NCBI RefSeq assembly: GCF_002387245.1
Contig: NZ_DGLD01000001.1
Coordinates: forward strand, 62,001 to 126,000
Origin: Brevundimonas sp. UBA4553
GTDB lineage: Bacteria > Pseudomonadota > Alphaproteobacteria > Caulobacterales > Caulobacteraceae
Direction: 5' to 3'
DNA length: 64,000 nt
Shown here: positions 24,206-32,165 of the stretch, piece by piece
How positions within the stretch are numbered: the first letter of the stretch is position 1
Layout: each line of letters starts with the position of its first letter
Translations under genes and position numbers: made by a program
Notes under the pieces: generated by a model
Database searches by the model: none
What the model was told of the DNA's origin: nothing
The model's input: the letters and a program-made list of their open reading frames with translations, nothing else

Positions 24206-24801
24206 CGACAACAGACGGCGAACGCCTGATTCTGGCTTCCAAGAGCGCGGCGCGTCGCGCGATCCTGACCGATGCTGGCGTGCCCTTTTCAGTCCAGGTG
24301 GCGGATGTGGACGAGGACGCCTTGAAGACGCCGGGCGTCGATCCCGTCGAACTGGCCGTCGAGCTGGCCCGGGCCAAGGCCCTGGCCGTGTCGAGGCATG
24401 ACACCGAGGCCTGGGTCCTGGGCGCCGATCAGACCCTGGCCTTCGATGGGGGCCTGGTCTCCAAGGCGCCGTCGCTGGATGCGGCGCGCGAGCGTCTGGG
24501 GGTCATGCGCGGGCGGACCCATCAGCTGCATTCCGGCGCGGCCCTGGCCCGCAACGGCCAGGTCGTCTGGTCCGGCGTCGATACGGTTGAAATGAGGATG
24601 CGCGACTTCTCCGACGCCTTCCTGGACGCCTATCTGACGGCCGAGGGCGAGGCCCTGCTGGCCTGTGTCGGCTCCTATCGGCTGGAAGGTCTGGGCTCGC
24701 AGCTGTTCGAGGCGGTCGAGGGCGACTACTTCACCGTCCTGGGCCTGCCGCTGTGGCCGGTTCTGACCGAGCTGCGCCGCGCTGGAGTGATCCCCTCATG
24801 A
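24202..24801 (+). CDS. maf: Maf/YceF-type nucleoside triphosphate pyrophosphatase
   Basis: A 199-residue house-cleaning pyrophosphatase that hydrolyses modified or non-canonical nucleotides. Family features: the N-terminal LILASKSAARRAILTDAGVPF, the conserved VLGADQTLAFDG, the KAPSLDAARERLGVMRGRTHQLHS block and the YRLEGLGSQLFEAVEGDYFTVLGLPLWPV C-terminus. The GTG start overlaps the ppsR stop by four bases, and the stop overlaps the aroE start, so translation of ppsR-maf-aroE-coaE is chained. Confidence 0.93.
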   Translation: MTTTDGERLILASKSAARRAILTDAGVPFSVQVADVDEDALKTPGVDPVELAVELARAKALAVSRHDTEAWVLGADQTLAFDGGLVSKAPSLDAARERLGVMRGRTHQLHSGAALARNGQVVWSGVDTVEMRMRDFSDAFLDAYLTAEGEALLACVGSYRLEGLGSQLFEAVEGDYFTVLGLPLWPVLTELRRAGVIPS

Positions 24802-25640
24802 GCCCCTCCCCCGTTCACCAGAACCGCATCACAGGCGCCGCCCAGTTGGCCGGGATCGCCGGTCAGCCGGTGAACCACTCGCTCAGTCCCGTCATCCACA
24901 ACGCCTGGCTTCAGGCCGGGAACATCGACGGGGCCTATATGCCGTTCGCCCCCCGCGACGCCGCCGGGTTCGAGACCCTGGTCGCGGCGGGTCGCGCCGG
25001 CCTGGTTCAGGGTCTGAACGTCACCGCCCCCTTCAAGGAACAGGCGTTCGCCTCGGCCGACGAGGCCAGCGCCGCCGCCCGGGCAACGGGTTCGGCCAAC
25101 ATCCTCGTCTTCGAAGAGGGCCGCGTCCGCGCCGACAGTTCCGACGGTGTCGGCGTGCTCTACGCCCTGGCTGAACAGGCGCCCGAATTGGCCCTGAAGG
25201 GCGCGGTGGTGGTCCTGCTGGGCGCCGGCGGGGCGGCGCGGGCGGGCGCGGGCGCCCTGATCGAGGCCGGGGCCGAAATCCGCATCCTCAACCGCTCGCG
25301 CGAGCGGGCGGACGCACTGGCCGCCGACCTGGGCCCGGCCGTCAGCGTGGCGGACGAGGCGGCGCTTCCCGAGGCCGATCTGGTCATCAACGCCCTCAGC
25401 GCTTCTCCGGCCATCGATCTGTCGGCGCTGAAACCGGGCGCCGTGGTGATGGACATGACCTACAAGCCTGTGGTGACCCCCTTCCTGGCGGCGGCGCGGG
25501 CGCGCGGTCTGACGACCGTGGACGGTCTGGCCATGCTGATCGGCCAGGCGACGCCCTCCTTCACCGCCCTGTTCCGCCGCCCGCCGCCGCCGCTGGATCT
25601 GCGCGCCCTGCTGCTGGCCCATCTGGGCGAGACCGCATGA
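24798..25640 (+). CDS. aroE: shikimate dehydrogenase
   Basis: A 280-residue NADPH-dependent enzyme of chorismate synthesis. The substrate half has GQPVNHSLSPVIHNAW and NVTAPFKEQAF with the catalytic Lys; the Rossmann half has VVVLLGAGGAARAGAGALIEAG and ILNRSRERADALA, and the C-terminus GLAMLIGQATPSFTALF. The ATG at 24798 is used because it overlaps the maf stop (ATGA) and starts near the domain; a longer frame from 24753 is rejected. It is coupled to coaE. Confidence 0.95.
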   Translation: MSPSPVHQNRITGAAQLAGIAGQPVNHSLSPVIHNAWLQAGNIDGAYMPFAPRDAAGFETLVAAGRAGLVQGLNVTAPFKEQAFASADEASAAARATGSANILVFEEGRVRADSSDGVGVLYALAEQAPELALKGAVVVLLGAGGAARAGAGALIEAGAEIRILNRSRERADALAADLGPAVSVADEAALPEADLVINALSASPAIDLSALKPGAVVMDMTYKPVVTPFLAAARARGLTTVDGLAMLIGQATPSFTALFRRPPPPLDLRALLLAHLGETA

Positions 25641-26251
25641 TCATCCTCGGCCTGACCGGCTCGATCGGCATGGGAAAGTCGACGACGGGACGGATGTTCG
25701 CCGACGAAGGCGCTCTGGTCTGGGACGCCGACGCCGCCGTGCACCGCCTCTATGCGCGGGGCGGGGCGGCGGTCGAGCCGCTGGGCGAAGCCTTTCCCGG
25801 CGTGGTGACGGATGGTGCGGTGGACCGCGCCCGCCTGGCCGAGGTTCTCGGGCGCGATGAAGGCGCCTTCAAGCGCCTGGAAGCCATCGTCCATCCGCTG
25901 GTGGCCCAGGACCGGGCTCGGGATCTGGCGGCGGCGCGGGCCGAGGGCGTGCGGCTGGCCGTGCTGGACATCCCCCTGCTGTTCGAGACCGGCGGCGAGG
26001 CCTTCGTCGACGCCGTTGTGGTGGTCACCGCCGATCCTGAGGTGCAGGCCGCGCGCGTCCTGGCCCGCCCCGGCATGACCCGCGAACGCTTCGAGGCCAT
26101 TCTGGTCCGGCAAACGCCCGACGCCGAGAAGCGACGTCGCGCCGACTTCCTGGTCGATACCGGTCGGGGACTGGACGCCGCCCGCGATCAGGTGCGCCAG
26201 ATCGTGGGGACAGTTCTCGATCCGTCGTGGACGCCGCCTCACCGCGCCTGA
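25637..26251 (+). CDS. coaE: dephospho-CoA kinase
   Basis: A 204-residue P-loop kinase that performs the last step of coenzyme A synthesis. GLTGSIGMGKSTTGRMFADEGALVWDADAAVHRLY carries the Walker A loop and acceptor Asp; LDIPLLFETGGEAFVDAVVVV and ARPGMTRERFEAILVRQTPDAEKRRRADFLVDT are the CoA-binding and lid blocks. The ATG overlaps the aroE stop by four bases. It ends the ppsR operon; dnaQ starts 42 bases later. Confidence 0.95.
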   Translation: MIILGLTGSIGMGKSTTGRMFADEGALVWDADAAVHRLYARGGAAVEPLGEAFPGVVTDGAVDRARLAEVLGRDEGAFKRLEAIVHPLVAQDRARDLAAARAEGVRLAVLDIPLLFETGGEAFVDAVVVVTADPEVQAARVLARPGMTRERFEAILVRQTPDAEKRRRADFLVDTGRGLDAARDQVRQIVGTVLDPSWTPPHRA

Positions 26252-26293
26252 GCCGGGTCTTTCGCCGGGACGCGGCTTGCCCCATTAAGGGGC

Positions 26294-27028
26294 ATGGCCC
26301 GCGAAATCGTCCTCGACACCGAAACCACCGGCTTCGACCCGAAGACAGGCGACCGTCTGATCGAGGTCGGCTGCATCGAGATCCACGACCTGCTGCCGAC
26401 CGGCCGGACCTTCCACCGGCTGGTCAATCCCGAGCGTCTGATCCCGCCAGACGCCATCCGGGTCCACGGCATCACCGACGACCACGTCAAGGACGCGCCC
26501 AGGTTCCATGAGATCGCCGCCGACCTGCTGGAGTTCATCGGCGATGCCCCCCTTATCGCGCACAACGCCAACTTCGACCGCAACTTCATCGACTTCGAGT
26601 ATAGCCGCATCGGCCAGAAGCCGCCGCCCCAGGAGCGGTGGATCGACACCCTGCAGCTGGCGCAGAAGCGGTTCCCGGGCATGCCCAACTCGCTGGACGC
26701 CCTGTGCAAACGCTTCAAGATCTCGCTGGTCGACCGCACCCTGCACGGCGCCCTGATCGACTCCCGCCTGCTGGCCGAGGTCTATCTGGAGCTGCGCGGC
26801 GGCAAGGAGAGGGCGCTGGATCTGACTACGGCCCGCAGCCCGCAGGCCATGGCGGCGGCGGCCTCGGTCAACCATGGCGCGCGGCCCAATCCCCTGCCCT
26901 TCCGCTCGACCGAGACGGACCAGGCGGCGCATCTGGCCTTCCTCAAATCGACGCTGAAGGACCACAGCCTGTGGGCGGGCTATGGCGTGACGGTCGAGGT
27001 CGAAGCCAGAGACGAGGCGGCCGCCTAG
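26294..27028 (+). CDS. dnaQ: DNA polymerase III subunit epsilon
   Basis: A 244-residue DEDDh 3'-5' proofreading exonuclease. Exo I is VLDTETTGFD, Exo II HNANFDRNFIDFE, Exo III HGALIDSRLLAEVYLEL; the segment after about residue 180 is the alpha-binding tail. The ATG at 26294 is the family start. The gene converges on the antibiotic-biosynthesis-monooxygenase-like gene, with the two stop codons overlapping in CTAG. Confidence 0.94.
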   Translation: MAREIVLDTETTGFDPKTGDRLIEVGCIEIHDLLPTGRTFHRLVNPERLIPPDAIRVHGITDDHVKDAPRFHEIAADLLEFIGDAPLIAHNANFDRNFIDFEYSRIGQKPPPQERWIDTLQLAQKRFPGMPNSLDALCKRFKISLVDRTLHGALIDSRLLAEVYLELRGGKERALDLTTARSPQAMAAAASVNHGARPNPLPFRSTETDQAAHLAFLKSTLKDHSLWAGYGVTVEVEARDEAAA

Positions 27029-27312
27029 AGGGCGGCGTCCATCAGGATGTAGGTCCCGGGCTTTTGCTGGAAGGCGTCGATCTGGGGGACCAGACGGCGG
27101 AAGTGCTCGCTGGCGCAGTGGGCGTCCAGCGCGGCCTGATCGGGCCATTCCTCAATGAAGACGAAGTGGCCGGGCGTGTGCCGATCCGTGAACAGATCAT
27201 AGGCGACGCACAGCGGCTCCTCTCGCGTCAGCCGCACCAGTTCGCGATAGAGCGGCATGACCGCCTCGACATGCTCGGGCTTGATGAAGTCCTCGGCGAT
27301 GACCTTCAGCAC
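27025..27312 (-). CDS. ABM-domain protein, putative quinol monooxygenase
   Basis: A 95-residue single ferredoxin-like alpha+beta domain of the antibiotic biosynthesis monooxygenase (ABM) family, resembling YgiN. It shows the usual pattern: an N-terminal strand (MLKVIAEDFIKPEHVEAVMPLYRELVRLTREEPLCVAYDLF), the FVFIEEWPDQAALDAHCASEHFRRLVPQI block with conserved W and H, and a final strand. These small dimers oxidise quinols or other aromatic substrates without cofactor, but the substrate is unknown. The GTG start at 27312 follows GGGAGG with good spacing. It is separated from secB upstream by that gene's terminator. Confidence 0.85.
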   Translation of the reverse strand: MLKVIAEDFIKPEHVEAVMPLYRELVRLTREEPLCVAYDLFTDRHTPGHFVFIEEWPDQAALDAHCASEHFRRLVPQIDAFQQKPGTYILMDAAL

Positions 27313-27330
27313 GACAGCCTCCCTGAATAG

Positions 27331-27358
27331 AAAAGGGGACGCCCAAAGGACGTCCCCT
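27331..27358 (-). terminator. intrinsic terminator downstream of secB
   Basis: On the minus strand AGGGGACG pairs with CGTCCCCT around a 9-11-base loop and runs into TTTTC. It lies 58 bases past the secB stop and just upstream of the ABM gene. Confidence 0.75.
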
Positions 27359-27416
27359 CAAGTCTTCCGCTCCAGCAGCGAGGCGCTGCGCGCCTCGCGT
27401 TAGCGGTCTTGGCAGA

Positions 27417-27944
27417 TCAAGCCTGGCCGGTTTCGGCCGGGCCGCTGGCGATCTGCTGCTGGCGCGCGACGTAGATGGCGGCGAAGTCGATCGGGTCGAC
27501 CATGAAGGGCGGGTAGAAGCCGCCGTCCGAGGTGGCCTGGGCGATGACCTGGCGCGCGAACGGGAAGAGGTAGCGCGGGCACTCGATCAGCAGCATGGGC
27601 TCGATGTCCTGCGGAGCGACGCCGCTGAGCGCGAACAGGCCGCCATAGACGAGTTCCACGTGAAACACCGGGTTGTTGTCGTCGCCGGTGGCCTTGACCG
27701 ACAGCTTGAGGTCCAGCTCGAACAGGCCGTCGGGGCGACCTGCGGCGTTCATTTCCACGCCCATGTCGATGGCGGGCTTGCCCTCGATGCGCAGGCTCTC
27801 CGGCGCGCGGGGGTTTTCGAACGACAGGTCGCGAACGTACTGGGCCAGGATGCGGAAGCCGGGACCGGCGGGCTGGCCCTGACCTTCCATCGGCTCGTTC
27901 TGGCCGTTGGCGGCGGGATCGGCGGGGGCGGTGGCGTCGGTCAT
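27417..27944 (-). CDS. secB: protein-export chaperone SecB
   Basis: A 175-residue cytoplasmic tetrameric chaperone that delivers unfolded precursors to SecA. After a disordered N-terminus of about 28 residues come the SecB core blocks FRILAQYVRDLSFENPRAPES, the hydrophobic groove strands (FELDLKLSVKA, FHVELVYGGLFALSGV) and the signature LLIECPRYLFPFARQVIAQATSDGGFYPPFMVDPIDFAAIY. Length is normal for alphaproteobacteria. A parS-like site (14/16) is embedded at 27652. It is divergent from timA. Confidence 0.95.
   Translation of the reverse strand: MTDATAPADPAANGQNEPMEGQGQPAGPGFRILAQYVRDLSFENPRAPESLRIEGKPAIDMGVEMNAAGRPDGLFELDLKLSVKATGDDNNPVFHVELVYGGLFALSGVAPQDIEPMLLIECPRYLFPFARQVIAQATSDGGFYPPFMVDPIDFAAIYVARQQQIASGPAETGQA
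27652..27667. other. imperfect parS-like site (14/16) inside secB
   Basis: AGTTCCACGTGAAACA has a full right half-site and central CACGTG, with two mismatches in the left half. It lies 4.3 kb right of oriC, on the opposite side from the main parS group. ParB affinity is uncertain. Confidence 0.55.
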
Positions 27945-28165
27945 GAAAAAGGCAGCCGTCAGTGTGAAAACGATGGGACGCCGGACCGCTCCGGGCCCGG
28001 GGTGAAGGGCTCGCGACTACCACGGCGAGGCTATTGGCCGCAACGTCGCGACCGGTGTTCTGATCCTCCCTCGCCTTGCGCCGGACAGGATCGCCCCCTA
28101 ATCCTCACCATAACAGATGCGCGCCCGTCGAGATTGCCGGGCGCGCGCTCATCCAGGGAAACCCC

Positions 28166-28783
28166 GTGCCCGTACAATTCCAGATCGTCGTGTTCGCCAT
28201 CGCCGCTGCGGTGCTGCTGTTCATGCTCTACAACGTGCTGGGCAAGAAGGTCGGTCGTCAGCCTCAGGAAGACGCCCGACTGCCGCAAGCCGCCCCGTCC
28301 GGACAGGCGCCTGCCGTCGCGGCGCCGGGCGTCGATCCGGTCGTCGCCGCCGCCGTCGCCGGGCTCAAGGCGCGCGACCCCGCCTTCGATCCGGTCCGCT
28401 TCGTCGAGGGCGCCCGTCAGGCCTATGAGACCATCGTTCGCGGATATGCGTCCGGCGACCGCGAGGCCCTGCGGCCCTTGCTGACCCCGGCGGTCATGAC
28501 CTCCTTCGAGGCGGGTATCGCTGCCCGCGAAGCGCGCGGCGACCGTGAGCAGGCCGAGTTCCTTCATCCGCCGCGCGCCGACCTCGAACTGGCCACCGTC
28601 AAGGACGAGCGCGCCGTGGCCAAGGTCCGCTTCCTGGCCGAGATGCGCAGCACCGTGACCCCGGCCGACGGCGAAGCCTCGACCGAAGAGCGCCGCACCG
28701 CCGAGGTCTGGACCTTTGAGCGCGCTCTCGGCGCCGCTGATCCCAACTGGGCGCTGGCGCGCGTCGAGCCGGCCAACGCCTGA
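28166..28783 (+). CDS. timA: Tim44/TimA family adaptor protein
   Basis: A 205-residue protein with one N-terminal membrane helix (FQIVVFAIAAAVLLFMLYNVLG), a Pro/Ala linker, and a Tim44-like C-terminal domain (about residues 70-200: FDPVRFVEGARQAYETIVRGYASGDREALRPLLTPAVMTSFEAGI, EVWTFER). Bacterial TimA is the membrane-anchored homologue of mitochondrial Tim44; its exact bacterial role is not settled. The GTG start at 28166 follows AGGGAA. Its stop overlaps the mltA start (TGATG). The secB/timA/mltA order is typical for the group. Confidence 0.85.
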   Translation: MPVQFQIVVFAIAAAVLLFMLYNVLGKKVGRQPQEDARLPQAAPSGQAPAVAAPGVDPVVAAAVAGLKARDPAFDPVRFVEGARQAYETIVRGYASGDREALRPLLTPAVMTSFEAGIAAREARGDREQAEFLHPPRADLELATVKDERAVAKVRFLAEMRSTVTPADGEASTEERRTAEVWTFERALGAADPNWALARVEPANA

Positions 28784-29910
28784 TGCGCGGCGCCGCCCCG
28801 TCGTCCCGCCCGGCCCTGACGCGGTCGAGCGCGGCCCGTGGCGGCTTGCTTTCGCTTCTGGCGCTGGTCGCGGCCTGCGCCTCCACTCCGCCGGCGGTCG
28901 GCCCGGTTCCGCCTGGCCCGGCAAGCCCCGGTCCGGGGCCGACATCCCCGCCGCCCTCGATCGACGGACTGAGCCTGACCGCCCTGCCCGGCTGGGCCGA
29001 GGAAGATCATCTCGCCGCCTTCAACGCCTATGTCGCCGGCTGTGTCCGCGCCCGGGCCGGGGCGGCGGAGGCCGTCTGCGCCCGCGCCCGCGATCTGGCC
29101 GCGCGGCGCTTCACGCCCAGCGACGCCCGCGCCTTCCTTGAGACGAATTTTGTCGCGACCGAAGCTCGGACCGACGACGGCCGCGCCGGACTGCTGACCG
29201 CCTATTTCGCGCCCGAGTATCCGGCCCGGAGCGCGCCGGACGCCGAGTTCGACGCCCCGGTCCTCAGTCGTCCCAGCAACCTGTCCGAGGTCGGCGACCG
29301 CGCCGCCATCGAGGCGGGCTCGGCCCGCTCGACCGCCCTCGCCTGGATGCGGGCCGAGGACCTCTTCTTCCTGCAGATTCAGGGTTCGGGAACCCTGACC
29401 TTCCCGGACGGCGCCCGGCTGCGCGCCGCCTACGCCGCCGACAATGGCGCCCGCTTCGTCGGCATCGCTCGACCGATGGCGGAGCGCGGCCTGCTGCCCC
29501 AGAACGGAACCTCGGGCGACGCTATTCGCGGCTGGCTGTCGGCCCATCGCGGGGCTGAGGCGCGCGAGGTCATGGCCCTGAATCCGCGCTACATCTTCTT
29601 CGCGGTCAGCCCGGATAACGGCGACGAGGCCACCGGCGCGGCCGGCGTGCCCCTGCCCGCGCGCCGCGCGGTGGCCGTGGACCCCTCGCACTGGACCTAT
29701 GGCGACGCGGTCTGGATCGAGGCCGACGGCGGCAACCTGATCGGCGCCAAGGCCAGCTATCGCGGCCTGGTCATGGCGCTCGACACCGGCTCAGCCATCC
29801 GCGGCCCTGTCCGCGCCGACCTCTACATCGGCCGCGGCGATGCGGCGGGTCAGGAAGCCGGGGCGGTGCGCCATCCGCTCCGGATGTGGCGGCTGACGCC
29901 GAAGGGGTGA
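28783..29910 (+). CDS. mltA: membrane-bound lytic murein transglycosylase A
   Basis: A 375-residue lipoprotein enzyme that cleaves peptidoglycan to 1,6-anhydromuropeptides. The signal ends in the lipobox LVAAC; the MltA barrel spans about residues 130-270 (LLTAYFAPEYPARS, WMRAEDLFFLQIQGSGTL) and the 3D domain follows (AVDPSHWTYGDAVWIEAD, LVMALDTGSAIRGPVRADLYIGRGDAAGQEAG) with the three conserved Asp residues. Translation is coupled to timA. In many relatives an Smr-domain gene follows; here it lies far away at 62611. Confidence 0.93.
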   Translation: MRGAAPSSRPALTRSSAARGGLLSLLALVAACASTPPAVGPVPPGPASPGPGPTSPPPSIDGLSLTALPGWAEEDHLAAFNAYVAGCVRARAGAAEAVCARARDLAARRFTPSDARAFLETNFVATEARTDDGRAGLLTAYFAPEYPARSAPDAEFDAPVLSRPSNLSEVGDRAAIEAGSARSTALAWMRAEDLFFLQIQGSGTLTFPDGARLRAAYAADNGARFVGIARPMAERGLLPQNGTSGDAIRGWLSAHRGAEAREVMALNPRYIFFAVSPDNGDEATGAAGVPLPARRAVAVDPSHWTYGDAVWIEADGGNLIGAKASYRGLVMALDTGSAIRGPVRADLYIGRGDAAGQEAGAVRHPLRMWRLTPKG

Positions 29911-29988
29911 GGCGGGGAGCTCAGAGTCTGCCTTCGACCCATTGCGGACCTTTCACAAAATGAGTTTCTTCGTGATCGAGGGGGTGAT

Positions 29989-30459
29989 GTGCCCTTCCTA
30001 TCGGTGGCAAGTCTCTTCATGCTCGGAAAGTCGACTTTTGCCGGATGGGTACGCCAGTTCGGAACAGCCCTTGCGCCTAGCGTGGTCGCCCTTCTTGTCG
30101 CGGGCTGTGCCACGTCACCTCAAACCCACCGACTTGAGGCCGAGATCAGAGATCCGTTGGGGTTTCCCCAAGGGGCCACCGCCACGAGAGGGGCGTCGCG
30201 CTGGACGATAGAGCGTCGAGTTTACACGCGCGGCCGAACCTTGCGCACCCGGTTGTCGCGGGAAGCCACCCTGGCCCTGGACGCCGCCGTTGCAAATTCT
30301 GCTCTTTATGCGAGGCCGCAGCCCCGAAGCGACGAGGACTGCATAGACGAGCCCTTGATCACCTTGGATGTCATAGCCGACGGGTCGCGACGACACGTGA
30401 GCCTAGAGTGCGAAACATCGCCAGGTCTCGAGGCTGTGCTCAGCATCCTGTTCGACTGA
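29989..30459 (+). CDS. hypothetical lipoprotein
   Basis: A 156-residue predicted lipoprotein; the signal ends in LLVAGC with Cys near residue 40 from this GTG start, or near 30 if the ATG at 30019 is used, which would give a more usual signal length. The mature part (about 115 residues) has LRTRLSREATLALDAAVANSALY and two Cys in EDCIDEP and LECETS that could pair. No family is recognised. G+C and codon choice are less extreme than in the neighbours, which hints at a more recent or weakly expressed gene. Confidence 0.6.
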   Translation: MPFLSVASLFMLGKSTFAGWVRQFGTALAPSVVALLVAGCATSPQTHRLEAEIRDPLGFPQGATATRGASRWTIERRVYTRGRTLRTRLSREATLALDAAVANSALYARPQPRSDEDCIDEPLITLDVIADGSRRHVSLECETSPGLEAVLSILFD

Positions 30460-30530
30460 CCAAAGACTGTTGGCGAGGCAGACGAGCTCATCAGGGACTA
30501 GGTCTGCCAACCACCCTTAGCTGAATCTCC

Positions 30531-32048
30531 CTACCGCCGCTTCAGACTGCCCAGCACCCCGCGCAGCAGTTCGCGGGTAATGGTCGAGCCGGCGGTGCGC
30601 AGAACGGACTTGGTCAGGGCTTCCATCGGGGTCTGGCGGCTGGAGGTTCGGGCGCGGGGGGCGGCGCGTTCGCGGGCCGGGGCGGGGGCCGAACGGGCGG
30701 CCTTCTCAGCGGCCTTGGCCTGGGCTGAGGCGGCGGCGGTTTCGGCCTCGATGCGCTCGGCCTGAGCGCGGCGGGCCTTCAGCACTTCCTCGGCGGATTC
30801 GCGGTTGACGGCGGTGTCGTAGGTCCCGCGCACCGGGCTGGCGGCCATGACGGCGGCGCGTTCGGCCTCGGTCGCCGGGCCGAGGCGCGAGTCCGGCGGG
30901 CGGATCTTCGTCTGGGCCACCACGGTCGGGGCGCCCTTGTCGTCCAGGGTCGAGACGAGGGCCTCGCCCACGCCCAGACCCTGGATGGCATCGGCGGTGT
31001 CGAAGGCGGGGTTGGTGCGGAAACTCTGGGCGGCGGCGCGCAGGCCCTTCTGTTCGGCAGGGGTGTAGGCGCGCAGCGCGTGCTGCACCCGGTTGCCCAG
31101 CTGGGCCAGGACGGTGTCGGGAATATCGGCCGGATTCTGGGTGACGAAATAGACGCCGACCCCCTTTGACCGGATCAGGCGCACCACCTGTTCGACCTTT
31201 TCCAGCAGGCCCTTGGGCGCGTCGTTGAACAGCAGGTGAGCCTCGTCGAAGAAGAAGACCAGGCGCGGCTTCTCCGGGTCGCCGATCTCGGGCAGTTGCT
31301 CGAACAGCTCGGACAGCAGCCACAGGAGGAAGGCCGCATACAGGCGCGGACTGTTCATCAGGCGGGTGGAGTCCAGCACATTGACCTGACCGCGCCCGTC
31401 CAGCGACGTGCGCATCATGTCTTCCAGCCGCAGGGCCGGTTCGCCGAAGAAGGCGGTTCCCCCCTGCTGCTCCAGTTGCAGCAGGGCGCGCTGGATGGCC
31501 GCGATGGAGGTGGGCGAGACATTGCCGACCTCGCGGCCGATGGTCTGGGCGTTCTCGCCGACATAGGCCAGCAGGGCGCGCAGATCCTCGAGGTCCAGCA
31601 GCAGCAGGCCCTCCTTGTCGGCGACGTGGAAGGCGACGGTCAGCACCCCCTCTTGCACGTCGTTCAGTTCCAGCATCCGGGCCAGCAGGGTGGGGCCGAC
31701 GTCAGAGACCGTGGCGCGGATCGGGTGGCCCTTCTGGCCGTACAGATCCCAGAAGACGACGGGGGCGGCCTTGCCGGTGAGGGTCAGACCCATCTGGCCG
31801 GCGCGTTCGGCGAACTTCTGGACGTCGCCGGCCTGGCTGATGCCCGACAGGTCGCCCTTCACGTCGGCGCAGAAGACCGGGACGCCGGCGTCGGAAAAGC
31901 CCTGGGCCATGATCTGCAGCGTCACCGTCTTGCCGGTGCCGGTCGCGCCGGCCACCACCCCGTGGCGATTGGCGCGCTTGAACAGCAGGGCTTCGGTCGC
32001 GCCGTCGAAGGACTGGCCGAGGAAGAGGGCGGCGGGGGCGTCGGTCAT
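30531..32048 (-). CDS. HerA-like ATPase (DUF853 family)
   Basis: A 505-residue P-loop ATPase related to HerA/FtsK helicases. GATGTGKT (residues 34-41) is Walker A and LVFFFDEAHLLF is Walker B; QNPADIPDTVLAQLGNRVQHALRA resembles the sensor and arginine-finger region. A disordered Ala/Arg/Glu-rich tail begins around residue 430 and ends with a basic amphipathic segment. These proteins are widespread but poorly characterised; a DNA- or membrane-linked function is assumed from homology. No nuclease partner such as NurA is adjacent. Confidence 0.88.
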   Translation of the reverse strand: MTDAPAALFLGQSFDGATEALLFKRANRHGVVAGATGTGKTVTLQIMAQGFSDAGVPVFCADVKGDLSGISQAGDVQKFAERAGQMGLTLTGKAAPVVFWDLYGQKGHPIRATVSDVGPTLLARMLELNDVQEGVLTVAFHVADKEGLLLLDLEDLRALLAYVGENAQTIGREVGNVSPTSIAAIQRALLQLEQQGGTAFFGEPALRLEDMMRTSLDGRGQVNVLDSTRLMNSPRLYAAFLLWLLSELFEQLPEIGDPEKPRLVFFFDEAHLLFNDAPKGLLEKVEQVVRLIRSKGVGVYFVTQNPADIPDTVLAQLGNRVQHALRAYTPAEQKGLRAAAQSFRTNPAFDTADAIQGLGVGEALVSTLDDKGAPTVVAQTKIRPPDSRLGPATEAERAAVMAASPVRGTYDTAVNRESAEEVLKARRAQAERIEAETAAASAQAKAAEKAARSAPAPARERAAPRARTSSRQTPMEALTKSVLRTAGSTITRELLRGVLGSLKRR

Positions 32049-32165
32049 TCGGGCGGTCTCCTGCGTCTGACGGCATGGTTATCTGACCGGGACCGGGCCG
32101 CAAGACGGAACCGCAAGGCTTTACAGCGATTGACGCTTTCCCCGCCGCCCCCGACAGTCATCCGT

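Noticed and set aside
31236..32165. N-terminal extension of the AI-2E transporter frame
   Set aside because: The extra 310 codons are antisense to the HerA-like gene and have no domain; the transporter fold begins at 32166.
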